From Brucella daejeonensis (GTDB taxonomy: Bacteria; Pseudomonadota; Alphaproteobacteria; Rhizobiales; Rhizobiaceae), in NCBI RefSeq assembly GCF_014199265.1, contig NZ_JACIJG010000012.1, positions 62,001-126,000 of the forward strand: DNA of 64,000 nucleotides. The letters are read 5' to 3'. Within the stretch, counting starts at the first letter, position 1; every line of letters begins with the position of its first letter. A model generated the notes under the pieces. The model was not told the origin of the DNA, searched no databases, and was given only the letters and a program-made list of their open reading frames with translations. Shown here one piece after another: positions 63,903-64,000 of the stretch. A program made the translations under genes and the position numbers.

Positions 63903-64000
63903 ATGCAGAAGCTGATTGCTTCCATCGCCAGCCGCCTTGTCATCGCGGTGCCCTATTTCTGGCTGCTGGTTTTCTTCCTTGTCCCGTTCTTCATCGTCTT
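63903..64000 (+). CDS. potH: Polyamine ABC transporter permease, N-terminus (PotH-like, cut by window edge)
   Basis: The first 32 residues are visible (MQKLIASIASRLVIAVPYFW, then LLVFFLVPFFIV). They form the cytoplasmic start and first transmembrane helix of a PotH/PotB-type permease. ATG at 63903 follows GAGGAGGGCAAGCCC. The operon position leaves little doubt about the role. Confidence 0.85.
   Translation, partial: MQKLIASIASRLVIAVPYFWLLVFFLVPFFIV

Overview
The window looks like chromosomal DNA of an alphaproteobacterium of the order Hyphomicrobiales, most probably Brucellaceae (Brucella/Ochrobactrum). The indications are the high GC content, a class I lysyl-tRNA synthetase, DUF1236 and DUF1127 proteins, an Entner-Doudoroff zwf-pgl-edd set, a DmeF/DmeR-type metal efflux pair and many small intergenic palindromes of the RIME/Bru-RS type. 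This is inferred from gene content and general family resemblance, not from a database search. No rRNA, tRNA, CRISPR array, phage or complete insertion sequence was seen.

Layout. 1-2.2 kb: the end of a LysR gene, a GNAT acetyltransferase and a nitronate monooxygenase. 2.5-9.6 kb: a membrane-anchored unknown, then a divergent four-gene DNA-repair locus (ATP-dependent ligase and MBL exonuclease to the left, Lhr-type helicase and PdeM phosphoesterase to the right). 9.7-17 kb: a TauE/SafE permease with a TIGR02186-like partner, a PodJ-like SEL1 protein, a LiuR-like MerR regulator and a DUF1236 protein. 17.4-22.8 kb: a beta-oxidation operon (acyl-CoA dehydrogenase, thiolase, FadB-type protein). 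23-27.5 kb: an S24 regulator next to a degenerate nuclease, lysK and a TerB-like protein. 28-33 kb: a complete five-gene dipeptide-type ABC importer. 33-38 kb: proC, an HD hydrolase, a Wzz-like protein and folD. 38.3-42.5 kb: zwf-pgl-edd. 42.7-53.2 kb: an SDR/MFS/GntR cluster, a LysR/DUF1127 pair, an ECF41 sigma factor with its AhpD-like target, azlCD with an Lrp regulator, a prephenate dehydrogenase-like gene and dmeF/dmeR. 53.5-64 kb: a Hint-domain protein, puuB and puuA split by a four-helix-bundle gene, isocitrate lyase with its divergent ScfR/RamB-like regulator, and the start of a potFGH putrescine importer.

How the genes fit together. Most of the window is central and peripheral carbon and nitrogen catabolism: fatty or branched-chain acyl-CoA oxidation feeds the glyoxylate shunt (aceA), sugars enter through the Entner-Doudoroff pathway, peptides and polyamines are imported, and putrescine is degraded by the gamma-glutamyl route. 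A near-identical palindromic operator lies before the nitronate monooxygenase and before the beta-oxidation operon; the MerR regulator between them is the obvious candidate to bind both.

Most unusual structures. First, the four-helix-bundle gene between puuA and puuB is bracketed by inverted arrays of an octamer (AGGGGAGT x4 on one side, ACTCCCCT x7 on the other), which looks like a small mobile or repeat-propagating cassette. Second, several families of palindromic mini-elements sit exactly on gene stop codons, including a roughly 77-bp family bounded by CTAG. Third, a 125-bp tandem duplication downstream of aceA has copied an ATGA-coupled gene junction. Fourth, a 56-bp nested palindrome is tandemly amplified after the terB-like gene.
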